63,025 nucleotides of DNA. It comes from E44-bin88 sp050123275. Lineage in GTDB: Bacteria > Chloroflexota > Dehalococcoidia > Dehalococcoidales > BS750m-G39. The notes below the pieces were generated by a model. It ran no database searches, was not told the origin of the DNA, and was given only the letters and a program-made list of their open reading frames with translations. This document shows positions 50,748 to 61,358 of this stretch, piece by piece. The position numbers and the translations under genes were made by a program. Positions within the stretch are counted from its first letter, which is position 1. Every line of letters starts with the position of its first letter. Location of the stretch: NCBI GenBank assembly GCA_050123275.1, contig JASFHK010000009.1, positions 1 to 63,025 of the forward strand. The letters are read 5' to 3'.

Positions 50748-50960
50748 ATGCGACGTGGTTGCACATCTCTGGGGGACGTTAAGTGCGATGAATGCCAGCG
50801 CCCGATACCATATCCCGAGCGTTACATGGTTATCGATGAGGAGGGCGTGGTGTCGCGTCTCTGCGTCGATTGCTGCCTGAGTAAGGGCTACGCTCGTTAC
50901 ACCGAGGACAAGGGACAGCAGGTGCTGACCTTTTTCCCGGAAAAGCCCGAATCTTTATAG
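50748..50960 (+). CDS. Small two-CxxC protein, possible zinc ribbon
   Basis: A 70-residue protein with CDEC near residue 16 and CVDCC near 45, which could form a four-Cys zinc site. Start 50748 is chosen because GGAGGT is 9 bases upstream; a TTG two codons earlier is too close. It lies between rsmI and metG, 11 bases before metG, so it is part of the operon. Function unknown. Confidence 0.7.
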   Translation: MRRGCTSLGDVKCDECQRPIPYPERYMVIDEEGVVSRLCVDCCLSKGYARYTEDKGQQVLTFFPEKPESL

Positions 50961-50971
50961 AGAGAACACAG

Positions 50972-52636
50972 ATGACGGAACGAATCCTGGTTGGTGTCGC
51001 CTGGCCCTACGCCAACGGCTCGCTGCACCTGGGGCAGATTGCCGGGGCCTACCTGCCCGCCGATATCTTCGCCCGCTATCACCGCCTGGCCGGCAACGAG
51101 GTCATCATGGTCTCCGGCTCCGACCAGCACGGCACTCCCATCACCATCAAGGCGGAGCAGGAGGGGATAACGCCGGGGGAGGTCGCCGGGCGCTATCACC
51201 GCCAGTTCCTGGAGTCCTGGCAAAAACTGGGTATCTCCTTCGACCTCTTCACCACCACCGGCACCGCCAACCACACCGAGGTGACCCAGGATATCTTCCT
51301 CACCCTGCTCGAAAAGGGCTACATCTACAAGGACAAGGTCTCGCAGCCTTATTGCCCCCAGTGTAAACGCTTCTTACCCGACCGCTACATCGAGGGCACC
51401 TGCCCCTTCTGTAATGCCGAGGGCGCCCGCGGCGACCAGTGCGACGACTGCGGCAAGCCGATGAACCCCGCCGAGCTGATTGACCCCCGTTGCCGTCTCT
51501 GCGGCACGACGCCGCGCTTCGAGGAATCGGAGCACTTTTTCCTGAAGCTGTCCGCCTTTCAGGAAAAGCTGCTGAAGTGGATAAAGCCCAAGGACTACTG
51601 GCGGACCAACGTGCTCAACTTCACCACCCGCTATTTGGAGGACGGGTTGAAAGACCGCGCCATCACCCGCGACATCGAGTGGGGCGTGCCCGTGCCGGTG
51701 AAGGGCTACGAGAAGAAGCGTATCTACGTCTGGTTCGAGGCGGTCATCGGCTACCTTTCCGCTTCCAAGGAATGGGCCAAATCAAGGGGAGACGGGGAGG
51801 GGTGGCGCCCCTTCTGGCAGGGCAAGGATGCCAGGAGCTATTACTTCATCGGCAAGGACAACATCCCCTTCCACACCATAATTTGGCCGGCCATGCTCAT
51901 GGGCTACGGGGGCTTAAATTTGCCCTACGACGTGCCCGCCAACGAGTTTCTGACCATCGAGGGCAAGAAGCTTTCCACCAGCCGCAACTGGGCGGTCTGG
52001 TTGCCTGACTATCTGTCGCGCTACGCGCCCGACCCGCTGCGCTACCTGCTCTCGATCAATATGCCCGAAAACGGCGACACCGACTTTTCCTGGCGGGAGT
52101 TCTTCCGCCGCAACAACGACGAGCTGGTGGCCACCTACGGCAACCTGGCCAATAGAGTTTTGACCTTCGTTAGCCGTAACTTCGACGGCTGCGTGCCGGA
52201 ACCCGGTGAAATAGACGACCAGGGTCGTGCGCTGCTCAAAAAGGCCGAAGAGGCGATACAAAACGTCGGCGATTTAATCGCCCGCTGCCGCTTTAAGCAG
52301 GGGGTGATGGCGGCCATGGCGCTGGCGCAGGAAGCCAACCGCTACCTGGACGAAAAGTCGCCCTGGAAGATAATCAAAGAGGACAGGACGTCGGCGGCTA
52401 CGTCATTGTACGTGGCGCTGGGCGTCATCTCGGCGCTTAAAATCGCGCTCTACCCCTTCCTCCCCTTCAGCTCGCAGCAGCTGCACAACATGCTCGGTTT
52501 CGAGGACGCCATCGACGGCGACGGCTGGAAGCTGAAGCTGCCCGAAGGCGGGCAAAAGCTGGGTGACATCGCGCCGCTGTTTACCAAGCTGGACGAGAAG
52601 CTGGTCGACGAGGAAACGGCGCGGCTGGGGAAGTAA
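50972..52636 (+). CDS. metG: Methionyl-tRNA synthetase
   Basis: A 554-residue class I synthetase. It has the HIGH-type motif PYANGSLHLGQ (about 12-22), zinc knuckles CPQCK...CPFC...CDDC...CRLC (about 127-176), WFEAVIGYL, and KKLSTSR as the KMSKS loop. It lacks the C-terminal tRNA-binding domain (usual total about 650), which a free CsaA-like protein at 9460 might replace. The stop overlaps the start of the tatD gene by one base. Confidence 0.96.
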   Translation: MTERILVGVAWPYANGSLHLGQIAGAYLPADIFARYHRLAGNEVIMVSGSDQHGTPITIKAEQEGITPGEVAGRYHRQFLESWQKLGISFDLFTTTGTANHTEVTQDIFLTLLEKGYIYKDKVSQPYCPQCKRFLPDRYIEGTCPFCNAEGARGDQCDDCGKPMNPAELIDPRCRLCGTTPRFEESEHFFLKLSAFQEKLLKWIKPKDYWRTNVLNFTTRYLEDGLKDRAITRDIEWGVPVPVKGYEKKRIYVWFEAVIGYLSASKEWAKSRGDGEGWRPFWQGKDARSYYFIGKDNIPFHTIIWPAMLMGYGGLNLPYDVPANEFLTIEGKKLSTSRNWAVWLPDYLSRYAPDPLRYLLSINMPENGDTDFSWREFFRRNNDELVATYGNLANRVLTFVSRNFDGCVPEPGEIDDQGRALLKKAEEAIQNVGDLIARCRFKQGVMAAMALAQEANRYLDEKSPWKIIKEDRTSAATSLYVALGVISALKIALYPFLPFSSQQLHNMLGFEDAIDGDGWKLKLPEGGQKLGDIAPLFTKLDEKLVDEETARLGK

Positions 52637-53430
52637 TGCTGATTGATTCGCACGCCCATATCGACCTGAGCAACTTCGATAAGGACCGCGAGCAGGTCTT
52701 CGCCCGCGCCCGGCAAAGCGGTGTCAGGGCCATCGTTAACATCGGGCTCGACGCCGAGTCGAGCCGCGCCTCGCTGGAAATGGCCCGACAGTATCAGGAC
52801 GTCTTCAGCACGGTGGGCTTTCATCCCCACGAAGCCGACAAGATGAGCGACGATGGTCTTAAAGCGCTGGTCGAGCTGGCTAAAGATGAGAAGGTGGTGG
52901 CGGTGGGCGAAATCGGCCTCGACTTTTACCGCAACCTCTCCGCGCGCAAGAGCCAGATGGCGGCCTTCGAGAAACAGCTCGACCTGTCCGCAGAGCTGGG
53001 ACTGCCGGTGGTGGTGCACTCCCGCAACGCCCCTCGAGAGACCTACAAGATGCTCTCCGCCTGGGTGAAAGCGACGCTCTCCTCGGTGGGGAGGCTGCGG
53101 CGGGGGGTTATCCACTGCTTCAACGGGGATATCGAGCTGGCGCAAAAATACATCGACATCGGCTTTTACATCTCGCTGGCCGGCTCGGTGACCTACCCCT
53201 CGGCGGGGGATTTGGTGCAGGTGGCCAGGGAGATACCGCTCAACCGTTTGCTGCTGGAAACGGACTCGCCGTTTTTGCCGCCGCAGGCCTACCGCGGCAA
53301 GCGCAACGAGCCCGCCTACGTCGCCCTCATCGCCGAGAAGGTGGCCCAGGTGAGGGGCATACCGCGGGACAAAGTGGCCGACGCGGCGGCCAAAAACACC
53401 ATCGAGCTTTTCCGACTGCCCCTGGAATAA
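52636..53430 (+). CDS. TatD-family metal-dependent hydrolase (DNase)
   Basis: A 264-residue TIM barrel. It has metal ligands SHAHIDLSNF, EIGLDFYRN, VVHSRNAP, HCFNGD and ETDSPFLPPQAYRGKRNEP. The family removes 3' ends of DNA in repair and often sits beside metG, as here. Usual length and complete motifs. Confidence 0.93.
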   Translation: MLIDSHAHIDLSNFDKDREQVFARARQSGVRAIVNIGLDAESSRASLEMARQYQDVFSTVGFHPHEADKMSDDGLKALVELAKDEKVVAVGEIGLDFYRNLSARKSQMAAFEKQLDLSAELGLPVVVHSRNAPRETYKMLSAWVKATLSSVGRLRRGVIHCFNGDIELAQKYIDIGFYISLAGSVTYPSAGDLVQVAREIPLNRLLLETDSPFLPPQAYRGKRNEPAYVALIAEKVAQVRGIPRDKVADAAAKNTIELFRLPLE

Positions 53431-53440
53431 GGAGAAAATA

Positions 53441-54421
53441 TTGGAACTGGCTGAAATCTACAAGCTGGTCGAAGCCGACCTGGCCAAGGTCAACCGCCGC
53501 ATAGATTCGGTGACCGACGAGGTCGATTCGCCGCACCTGTCCCAGATGCTGAAGCACACCCTGGGCGGAGGCAAGATAATAAGGCCGACGCTGACGCTGC
53601 TTTCGGCCAAGTTATACGACTACGACCCGGAACGGCTGCTGCCCATGGCGGTCGCTGTCGAGCTCTTGCACACCGCTACCCTGGTGCACGACGACGCCAT
53701 CGATAAGTCGGCGGTGCGGCGGGGCAAGGCGACGGTGAACGCGATGTGGGGGGAGGAAAGGGCGGTGCTGCTGGGTGACTACATCTTCGCCCGGGCGGGC
53801 GAGTTTGCCGCCGATACCGGCAACCTGAGGGTGGTAAAGCTTTTCAGCCAGACACTGCGTATCATATCCGGTGGCGAAATCGTGCAAATAAACGACGCCT
53901 TCGATCTGGAGCAGAGCCGGGAGCACTACCTGGAAAGAATCGCCAACAAGACCGCCTCGCTCTTCGTACTGTCCACCGTTACCGGGGCGATTTTGAGCCG
54001 GGCGCCGGAGGAATCAATTACCATCATGCGGGACTACGGCTTCAACCTGGGCGTGGCCTTCCAGATTGTGGACGACATCCTCGATTTCGTGGGCACCGAA
54101 AAAGAGATGGGCAAGCCCATCGGCTCCGATTTGACCCAGGGGACGCTGACCCTGCCCGCCATGCTGCTCCTGGATCAATACCCCGCCGACAATCCGATAA
54201 AGGAGATATTCGGCCACCCCGACATGCCCGAAAAGCAGCGGCGCGATAAAGTGATGCGGGCGATAGAGATGGTGTCCGCTTCGTCCATCGGCAAGCAGTG
54301 CTACCAGCTGGCTTCAGACTACTGCGATAAGGCCTGTGATGGTCTGGACAAGCTGCCGGCTAGCCCCAGCCGGCAGGCGTTACAGGAACTGGCGGCGCTG
54401 GTGATAAGCCGCAAGAAATAG
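53441..54421 (+). CDS. Trans-isoprenyl diphosphate synthase
   Basis: A 326-residue all-helical enzyme. The first Asp-rich motif is in LVHDDAIDKSAVRRG, and the second in FQIVDDILDFVG. The GGGKIIRP entry and the LGDYIFARA helix are conserved. A small residue (A) at about the fifth position before the first motif suggests a long chain product, such as the side chain of menaquinone. Starts at TTG with GGAG upstream, 10 bases after tatD. Confidence 0.92.
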   Translation: MELAEIYKLVEADLAKVNRRIDSVTDEVDSPHLSQMLKHTLGGGKIIRPTLTLLSAKLYDYDPERLLPMAVAVELLHTATLVHDDAIDKSAVRRGKATVNAMWGEERAVLLGDYIFARAGEFAADTGNLRVVKLFSQTLRIISGGEIVQINDAFDLEQSREHYLERIANKTASLFVLSTVTGAILSRAPEESITIMRDYGFNLGVAFQIVDDILDFVGTEKEMGKPIGSDLTQGTLTLPAMLLLDQYPADNPIKEIFGHPDMPEKQRRDKVMRAIEMVSASSIGKQCYQLASDYCDKACDGLDKLPASPSRQALQELAALVISRKK

Positions 54422-54437
54422 AGAGGTTCGTCTCTCC

Positions 54438-54845
54438 TTATTCACCCTCGACGCGGGTGCTGCCGTCGCTGTATGTTTCCGTCTTGAGGGTGGGTAAAAG
54501 CTCCTTGAAACGGTCGACGGCGTGCTGCGCGGCGGCGAAGGCTTCCGGGCGGTGGTCGGCGGCGATAGCGGCCACGAAGTTGATGTCGCCGACCTCGAGC
54601 CGGCCGGTGCGGTGACAGATGGCGATGCCCTCGACCTGCCAGCGGCGTCTTATCTCGCCGGCGATTCTCTCCAGCGTTGCCTTGGCCGTGCCCCTGGCGT
54701 TGGCGTATTCCACGGATTCGACGGGCTTGCCTTCGTAGTTGTTGCGGATGAGCCCGATGTAGACGGCGACACAGCCGCTGCCGGGCGTCTTTATCCGGCT
54801 GACCACGGTTTCCGGTGAGATGGGCTTAGCGGTAACCTCGATCAC
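54438..54845 (-). CDS. moaE: Molybdopterin synthase catalytic subunit
   Basis: A 135-residue protein with GCVAVYIGLIRN, VESVEYANARGTAKATLERI, ICHRTGRLEVGD and FAAAQHAVDRFKELLPTLKTE. The conserved Lys that closes the active site is present in the last motif. It converts precursor Z with MoaD; moaD is not adjacent. It follows ftsH by 9 bases on the same strand. Confidence 0.93.
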   Translation of the reverse strand: MIEVTAKPISPETVVSRIKTPGSGCVAVYIGLIRNNYEGKPVESVEYANARGTAKATLERIAGEIRRRWQVEGIAICHRTGRLEVGDINFVAAIAADHRPEAFAAAQHAVDRFKELLPTLKTETYSDGSTRVEGE

Positions 54846-54854
54846 GGCCGTTCT

Positions 54855-56768
<1,914 letters not shown>

Positions 56769-56824
56769 AGCCTCGTAACTTACATTATAACAGAAGGCGT
56801 TGTCAATAGCGAAAGCTGCCCCGG

Positions 56825-57652
56825 TTACAAGCGGTGATAAACCTCCTGTAGCCGCAGGGCGTCCTCTTCCAGGCTGGGGCTTTCGCAGATGACCAGCCCT
56901 TTGGCCTTGTAGTCCTTGAGCGCCTGCAGCAGCTCGGTGTATTTCAAATCGGACTCTTCCAGGTCCAGGTGCTTGCGCTCTCCCTTCTTGCCGTAGGCGA
57001 TGCCGGAGACGTGGATGTGCATGTTGGCGATTGCTTCCTCGCCGATGCCGTTCTTAATCTGCTCGAGCACAGCCACGAACTCGGGGTAGGAGTTGGCCTG
57101 GCCCGAGCGGGCGTGCCAGTGGGCGAAGTCCATACAGATGCCCACGCCGTCAAGCTCGTTGCAGAGGCGTATTATCTCGTCGATATCGCCGAACTGGGTG
57201 GCTTTGCCCATGACCTCGGGCCTGACCCAGACGTGTGTTTCTTCTTTCTTGAGCTTGGCCATGACCTCGGCCAGGCTCTTCTTGACCGCCCGGTAAGCCA
57301 CCTCCGGCGGGTCGCCCAGGTAGAAGGCGGCGTGGAAGACGATGCTCTGGGCGCCGCAGAGAGAGCCGATGCGCGCCGTTTGCAGGATTCTTTCCTGGCT
57401 GGCAGCCACCTTTTCCGGCTCGCGGGCGTTGAGGTTGATGTAGTAGGGGCCGTGCGCCGAGAGACGGACGTTGGCTTTGCGAGCGGTTTCCGCCACCAGG
57501 CGGGCGCTGTTCTCCGCCATCCTGACACCGTAAACGAACTCCAGCTCCATGCAGCCCAGCCCCAGCTCGGCGATACGCTCAATGCCGTCTATCGCCGAGG
57601 ATGTCTTGGCGGAGTGGGGCGTGCCCCCGGTGCCGAATAAAAGCTCTTCCAT
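56825..57652 (-). CDS. Endonuclease IV / xylose-isomerase-like TIM barrel protein
   Basis: A 275-residue protein of the AP-endonuclease-2 family (ELGLGCMELEFVYG, LSAHGPYYINLNA, IVFHAAFYLGD, VRPEVMGK, ICMDFAHWHARSG, NMHIHVSGI, VICESPSLEEDA). Several His, Glu and Asp metal ligands match Nfo. It could be a DNA repair enzyme or a sugar isomerase; the Nfo-type HxxF/HIHVSG pattern favours repair. Start 57652 is used, since GGAGG lies just before it; the ATG at 57679 directly abuts a TATAAT. Confidence 0.8.
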   Translation of the reverse strand: MEELLFGTGGTPHSAKTSSAIDGIERIAELGLGCMELEFVYGVRMAENSARLVAETARKANVRLSAHGPYYINLNAREPEKVAASQERILQTARIGSLCGAQSIVFHAAFYLGDPPEVAYRAVKKSLAEVMAKLKKEETHVWVRPEVMGKATQFGDIDEIIRLCNELDGVGICMDFAHWHARSGQANSYPEFVAVLEQIKNGIGEEAIANMHIHVSGIAYGKKGERKHLDLEESDLKYTELLQALKDYKAKGLVICESPSLEEDALRLQEVYHRL

Positions 57653-57749
57653 TTTGCCTCCCCAGAGGGTGGTTAACATAATTATAACACATAGTATAAT
57701 ACGGGAGTGTTACGAGGGCGTTAAGATTGGGTTAACTGGCGCGCGTTTT

Positions 57750-58005
57750 GCCGCACCCCGCCGCCCCGCTCTGTCGGCCAACGTTGTTCTAACCCGCCCT
57801 GCCCACCCTTAGAGGGGATTCTCCCTCTAGAATGCCTTCCGGGGTACGCCCCGTTTTCCCCACCTTGTTGTGCGTACGTATTGTTTTCCCACCCAAAACC
57901 CTCCCTATAAGGGGAGACTCCCTTAAATATCTCCTTATGGTTACGCCCCTCATCCCCACCTTGTCGTGCGTGTATGTTTGTTTTTCGCCCCGTTTCCCCT
58001 TTGAA
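57750..58005 (+). repeat. Dispersed hairpin repeat, copy D (tandem units)
   Basis: Unit 1 (CCGCCCCGCTCTGTCGGCC) has hairpin TAGAGGG-GATTCT-CCCTCTA at 57810-57829. Unit 2 (CACCTTGTTGTGCGTACG, CCCACCCAAAACCCTCCC) has hairpin TAAGGG-GAGACT-CCCTTA at 57908-57925. A partial third unit follows from about 57955. The array fills the 430-base gap between divergent genes; otherwise I see only a TATAAT-like box at about 58024. Confidence 0.8.
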
Positions 58006-58082
58006 TGGAGACAAAGAGAGGGTATAATATAACTACGTTGGACCGGCTGTCACGGCCGGACGGTTAGCCTGAGGGGGTAGCT

Positions 58083-58769
58083 ATGGGCACTGCCGAAGAT
58101 GTTTTGGAGTTGATGGAGACCCTGCGACGCGGCGATGCTCAGGCCCGAATGCAGGCGGAGATAGCCCTTATCAAGATAGTCGAGCTGAAGGGTAGCCGCA
58201 CGGTAGTACCCCTCGTCATCGCCCTGAAGACCGCCAACGACTACGGCCGCTGGCGATCGGCGGAGTTTCTGGGGTTGATCGGGGATGCCAGGGCGTTGGA
58301 GCCTCTGGCTAAAGTCCTGGATGACAACGATCCTTTCGTTAAGTTCAAGGCGGCCCAGGCCCTCAGCCGGCTGGGTGATGCCAGGGCTGTGGAACCGCTT
58401 ATCAAAGCGTTGACCAGCTCCCAGGAAGACGTTCGCGGCGGCGCCGCCGAGGCTCTGGGGTGGCTGGGGGACAGGCGGGCGCTAACGCCCCTCATCGAAG
58501 CGCTGCGGGATAAGAGCTATTTCGTGCGCCAGGAAGCCGCCGGGGCGCTGGGCAAGCTGGGCGACGGTGAGGCGGTGAAGCCCTTAGCTAAGGCGTTAAA
58601 GAAGGACAATCACGAAAACGTGCGCCGCAATGCCGCCGAGGCTCTGGGGAAGCTGGGTGACACCGGTGCTCTGGAACCACTGGAGAGGGCGCTGAAGAAA
58701 GACAAGGACGGGGCGGTAAGGGAAAGCGCCGAAGGGGCTTTGGAAAAGATAAAAGCGAAGGCAGGCTAA
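58083..58769 (+). CDS. HEAT-repeat (PBS-lyase-like) protein
   Basis: A 228-residue protein made of about six helical repeats of roughly 31 residues (DARALEPLAKVLDDNDPFVKFKAAQALSRLG, DARAVEPLIKAL..., RALTPLIEAL..., EAVKPLAKAL..., GALEPLERAL...). Such repeats form a scaffold for protein contacts; in some bacteria they serve phycobilin lyases, but no pigment genes are here. Binding partner unknown. GGGGG is upstream of the ATG. Confidence 0.85.
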   Translation: MGTAEDVLELMETLRRGDAQARMQAEIALIKIVELKGSRTVVPLVIALKTANDYGRWRSAEFLGLIGDARALEPLAKVLDDNDPFVKFKAAQALSRLGDARAVEPLIKALTSSQEDVRGGAAEALGWLGDRRALTPLIEALRDKSYFVRQEAAGALGKLGDGEAVKPLAKALKKDNHENVRRNAAEALGKLGDTGALEPLERALKKDKDGAVRESAEGALEKIKAKAG

Positions 58770-58794
58770 AAACTTAGAATATGGAGGCTGACTT

Positions 58795-59139
58795 CTGGAA
58801 TCGTTAGAGATGGCGCGCCAGGCGGTGGAGGCTGCCGCCGACAAGCAGGCGCAGGATATTGTTTTGCTGGATGCCCGCGAGGTATGCAGCTTCGCCGATT
58901 ACTTTGTGATATGCAGCGGCGATTCCGAGAGGCAGCTGAACACCATCTACGATGAGGTGAGGCACCGCCTCAAGAACGAGGGCCTGCTGCCTCATCACCG
59001 CGAGGGGACGGTGGAGTCGGGGTGGCTGCTGCTGGACTTCGGCGACGTTATCGTCCACATCTTCGCCCCCTTCGAGCGCGAGTACTACCAGCTCGACGAG
59101 CTCTGGCACGAAGCCGAACCGGTGCTGCGCATTCAGTAG
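58795..59139 (+). CDS. rsfS: Ribosomal silencing factor RsfS
   Basis: A protein of about 114 residues. It has ADKQAQDIVLLDAREVCSFADYFVICSGDSERQLN, then ESGWLLLDFGDVIVHIF and EREYYQLDELW, the full RsfS signature. It binds ribosomal protein L14 and blocks subunit joining in starvation. The best start is a CTG at 58795: GGAGG is 7 bases upstream and the extra residues (xESLEMARQAV) match the usual N-terminus. The ATG at 58810 has no ribosome site. Confidence 0.9.
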   Translation: MESLEMARQAVEAAADKQAQDIVLLDAREVCSFADYFVICSGDSERQLNTIYDEVRHRLKNEGLLPHHREGTVESGWLLLDFGDVIVHIFAPFEREYYQLDELWHEAEPVLRIQ

Positions 59140-59552
59140 TTGTAGATTTCGTCGGGGCGGAAGAAGAGGTTGCTTTCGATTTCGCCGTTTTCGGGCGAGT
59201 CCGAGCCGTGGACGCTGTTTCTTTCCAGACTTTCCCCGAAGTCGGCCCTTATCGTGCCCTTTTCCGCCTGGGCCGGGTCGGTGGCGCCCATTGCCTTCCT
59301 TATCCTTTCCACAGCGTGGTCGCCCTCGAAGACGGCGGCCACAATGGGGGTGGAGGTAATATAGGCCACCAGGTCGTCGAAGAAGGGCTTGTCCTTGTGC
59401 ACGGCGTAGTGCTTACGCGCCAGGGCTTTATCGGCGTGGAGCAGCTTTAAGGCCACCATTTTCAGGCCCAGCGCCTGCAGGCGGGCGATGACGGCTCCCG
59501 CCAGGCCTCTTTTCATAGCGTCGGGTTTGACCAAAACCAAAGAACGTTCCAT
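59133..59552 (-). CDS. ndk: Nucleoside diphosphate kinase
   Basis: A 139-residue kinase. It has RSLVLVKPDAMKRGLAG at the N-terminus, the KPFFDDLVAYITSTPIVAAVFEG core, GATDPAQAEKGTIRADF and NSVHGSDSPENGEIES with the phosphorylated His. It balances NTP pools. Last gene of the minus-strand operon; its end overlaps rsfS by 7 bases tail to tail. Confidence 0.96.
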   Translation of the reverse strand: MERSLVLVKPDAMKRGLAGAVIARLQALGLKMVALKLLHADKALARKHYAVHKDKPFFDDLVAYITSTPIVAAVFEGDHAVERIRKAMGATDPAQAEKGTIRADFGESLERNSVHGSDSPENGEIESNLFFRPDEIYNY

Positions 59553-59561
59553 CGTAATCTC

Positions 59562-60227
59562 CTATCCGTTCGATTTTAGCAGTTTTTCTAGATCGACGAC
59601 AGTTACCTCTTCCAACGAGTCCACGATAAGGTCGGCTTCCCCTAAGCTTTCTCTGGGGTGGCTGGTGGTTACCGCCACGCAGCGCATCCCGGCTCTTTTA
59701 GCCGCTTGCACCCCGGCCACAGCGTCCTCGAAGACGAGGCAGTTCCGGGGCGGGGTCTCCAGGCGTTGCGCCGCCTTGAGGAAGACCTGGGGGTGGGGCT
59801 TGCCCCGGGTGACGTCGTGGCCGGTGACGACGGCGTCGAAGTATTTTTCGATATCCAGGCTGGCCACGATGAGCCTGATGTTGTCCAGCACCGTCGAGGA
59901 GGCGATAGCCATTTTAATGCCTTTGTCGTGCAGTTGGCCCAAAAGCCCCGGAACGCCGGGAAGGGGCTTTACCTGCCCGCCGATGAGACGGCGGAAGGTG
60001 GCCTCTTTTTCTTTAGCGATGGTATCTATCGCATCCTGGGTAGTCTCTGTGCCCAGCATGTTTCTGATGATAGCATCGTTCCTGATGCCGAAGCCGCGCA
60101 TGAAGTCTTCGTTGCTGAAAGCAATGCCCCGCCGGGAGAAAGTCTCCCGCCAAGCGCCGAAGTGAAAGGAGGCGGTGTCGGCGAGGACGCCGTCCATGTC
60201 CCAGATAACGGCTTTAAGCTCCGGCAT
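59562..60227 (-). CDS. HAD-superfamily hydrolase, beta-phosphoglucomutase-like
   Basis: A 221-residue HAD enzyme. It has the nucleophile motif WDMDGVLADTASFH (DxD), a helical cap (about 15-85), IASSTVLDNI (motif II), KPHPQVFLKAAQRL (motif III Lys) and VFEDAVAGVQAAKRAGMRCVAV (motif IV). It dephosphorylates or isomerises a sugar phosphate or phosphoglycolate-like compound. Start overlaps the thioesterase gene by 14 bases. Confidence 0.88.
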   Translation of the reverse strand: MPELKAVIWDMDGVLADTASFHFGAWRETFSRRGIAFSNEDFMRGFGIRNDAIIRNMLGTETTQDAIDTIAKEKEATFRRLIGGQVKPLPGVPGLLGQLHDKGIKMAIASSTVLDNIRLIVASLDIEKYFDAVVTGHDVTRGKPHPQVFLKAAQRLETPPRNCLVFEDAVAGVQAAKRAGMRCVAVTTSHPRESLGEADLIVDSLEEVTVVDLEKLLKSNG

Positions 60228-60666
60228 CGAGCCGCGTCTCCTTGCCGGGGTTGACGATGAACATGGTGGCCGTGCCCTCGGCGGCTACGGTGCCGTCTTT
60301 AAGCCTCAACTCGGCCCGCGTTTCCACCAGCCGTTTTGTCTGCTTGGTCACGGCGCCGATGACGGTGAGCGGCTGGTCGATGGGGAGGGGCATGCGAAAG
60401 CGCGTCTGCAGCCGGGCGGTGAGGCTGTTGACGCCGCTGTACAAAGCGGCGTAGCTCATCGCCTCGTCGAGGAGGGTGGCCATGATGCCGCCGTGCACCA
60501 GTTTCGACCAGCCCTGGTGATACTGGCCGGGGGTGAACTCGGCCCTGGCTTCTTTACCGTCCCAGGCGAACTTGAGCTTAAGTCCGATGGGGTTTTTGGG
60601 CCCGCAGGCGAAGCAGAGGTCGGACTCCTTTACCATATCCAGGTTGGCTTTGGGCCAGTTAGTCAT
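60214..60666 (-). CDS. PaaI-type hotdog-fold thioesterase
   Basis: A 150-residue hotdog protein. It has an unusual N-terminal FACGPKNPIGLKLKF, then the helix motif LVHGGIMATLLDEAMSYAA with the catalytic HGG...DEA, then MPLPIDQPLTVIGAV. It hydrolyses acyl-CoA thioesters, perhaps as a housekeeping CoA recycler. It overlaps tsaB by 4 bases. Confidence 0.88.
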   Translation of the reverse strand: MTNWPKANLDMVKESDLCFACGPKNPIGLKLKFAWDGKEARAEFTPGQYHQGWSKLVHGGIMATLLDEAMSYAALYSGVNSLTARLQTRFRMPLPIDQPLTVIGAVTKQTKRLVETRAELRLKDGTVAAEGTATMFIVNPGKETRLDAGA

Positions 60667-61358
60667 TTGGGGCCTCCCTTGGTGAAGTTCTTTTTCGGTT
60701 TGGTGATATGGGGGCGGCGCAGATAAAGGGGCTGCAGGGTGGCGGGGTCGTCGTAGTCGCCGCTGGCGATGCGGGGCCGCGCTAGCTCAATCAAGGCCAC
60801 CGCCGAGCGCATTCGTTCGGGGGCGATAACCGCCTTTTCCCCCAGTATTTTTTTAAGTTTACCTGCGATATCAGCCACGTATGCCCCGCAGAAAAGCGTT
60901 TTATCGTCTATCTCGTCGGCCAGTGCTTCCAGAGTGGTGATGTGCTCGGGGCTGAGCGTTTGCCATCCGCCGGTCGTTTTCCGGTACAAGGCGGCGGCGA
61001 TTTCGCCCCGACCCGCGTTGAAGACAGGGCAGATGGGCAGGCCGCTTTCGGCGTGGGGGTAGGCTTCCGATTCCAGGCTGCTGACGCCGATAACGGGCAC
61101 CTCCAGGCTGAAAGCCAGCCCCTTGGCCGTGCTCAGGCCCACGCGCAGCCCGTTATAGCTGCCGGGACCTTTGGCCACGATGACGGCCTCGGTATCCCGC
61201 AGGCTTAAGTCCGCCTCCTCCAAAAGTTGGGTGAGGCGGGGCAAAAGCTCGACGCTGTGGTTCTGGCCGCAGCGCCAGCTCGTTTCCGCCAATACCTTGT
61301 CGTCCTTAGCTAACGCTAGGGCGGCGATGTCGGTCGAGGTGTCGATGGCTAACAGCAT
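60663..61358 (-). CDS. tsaB: tRNA t6A biosynthesis protein TsaB
   Basis: A 231-residue ASKHA-fold protein. It has LAIDTSTDIAALALAKDDKVLAE, HSVELLPRLTQLL, AVIVAKGPGSYNGLRVGLSTAKGLA and the FNAGRGEIAAALYR segment, as in TsaB. It scaffolds TsaD and TsaE in the threonylcarbamoyl-A37 modification of ANN-decoding tRNAs. Starts at the last base of tsaE. Confidence 0.94.
   Translation of the reverse strand: MLLAIDTSTDIAALALAKDDKVLAETSWRCGQNHSVELLPRLTQLLEEADLSLRDTEAVIVAKGPGSYNGLRVGLSTAKGLAFSLEVPVIGVSSLESEAYPHAESGLPICPVFNAGRGEIAAALYRKTTGGWQTLSPEHITTLEALADEIDDKTLFCGAYVADIAGKLKKILGEKAVIAPERMRSAVALIELARPRIASGDYDDPATLQPLYLRRPHITKPKKNFTKGGPK

Noticed and set aside
57750..58005. CRISPR array
   Set aside because: The repeated units are about 100 bp, degenerate and not separated by uniform spacers, and there are no cas genes.
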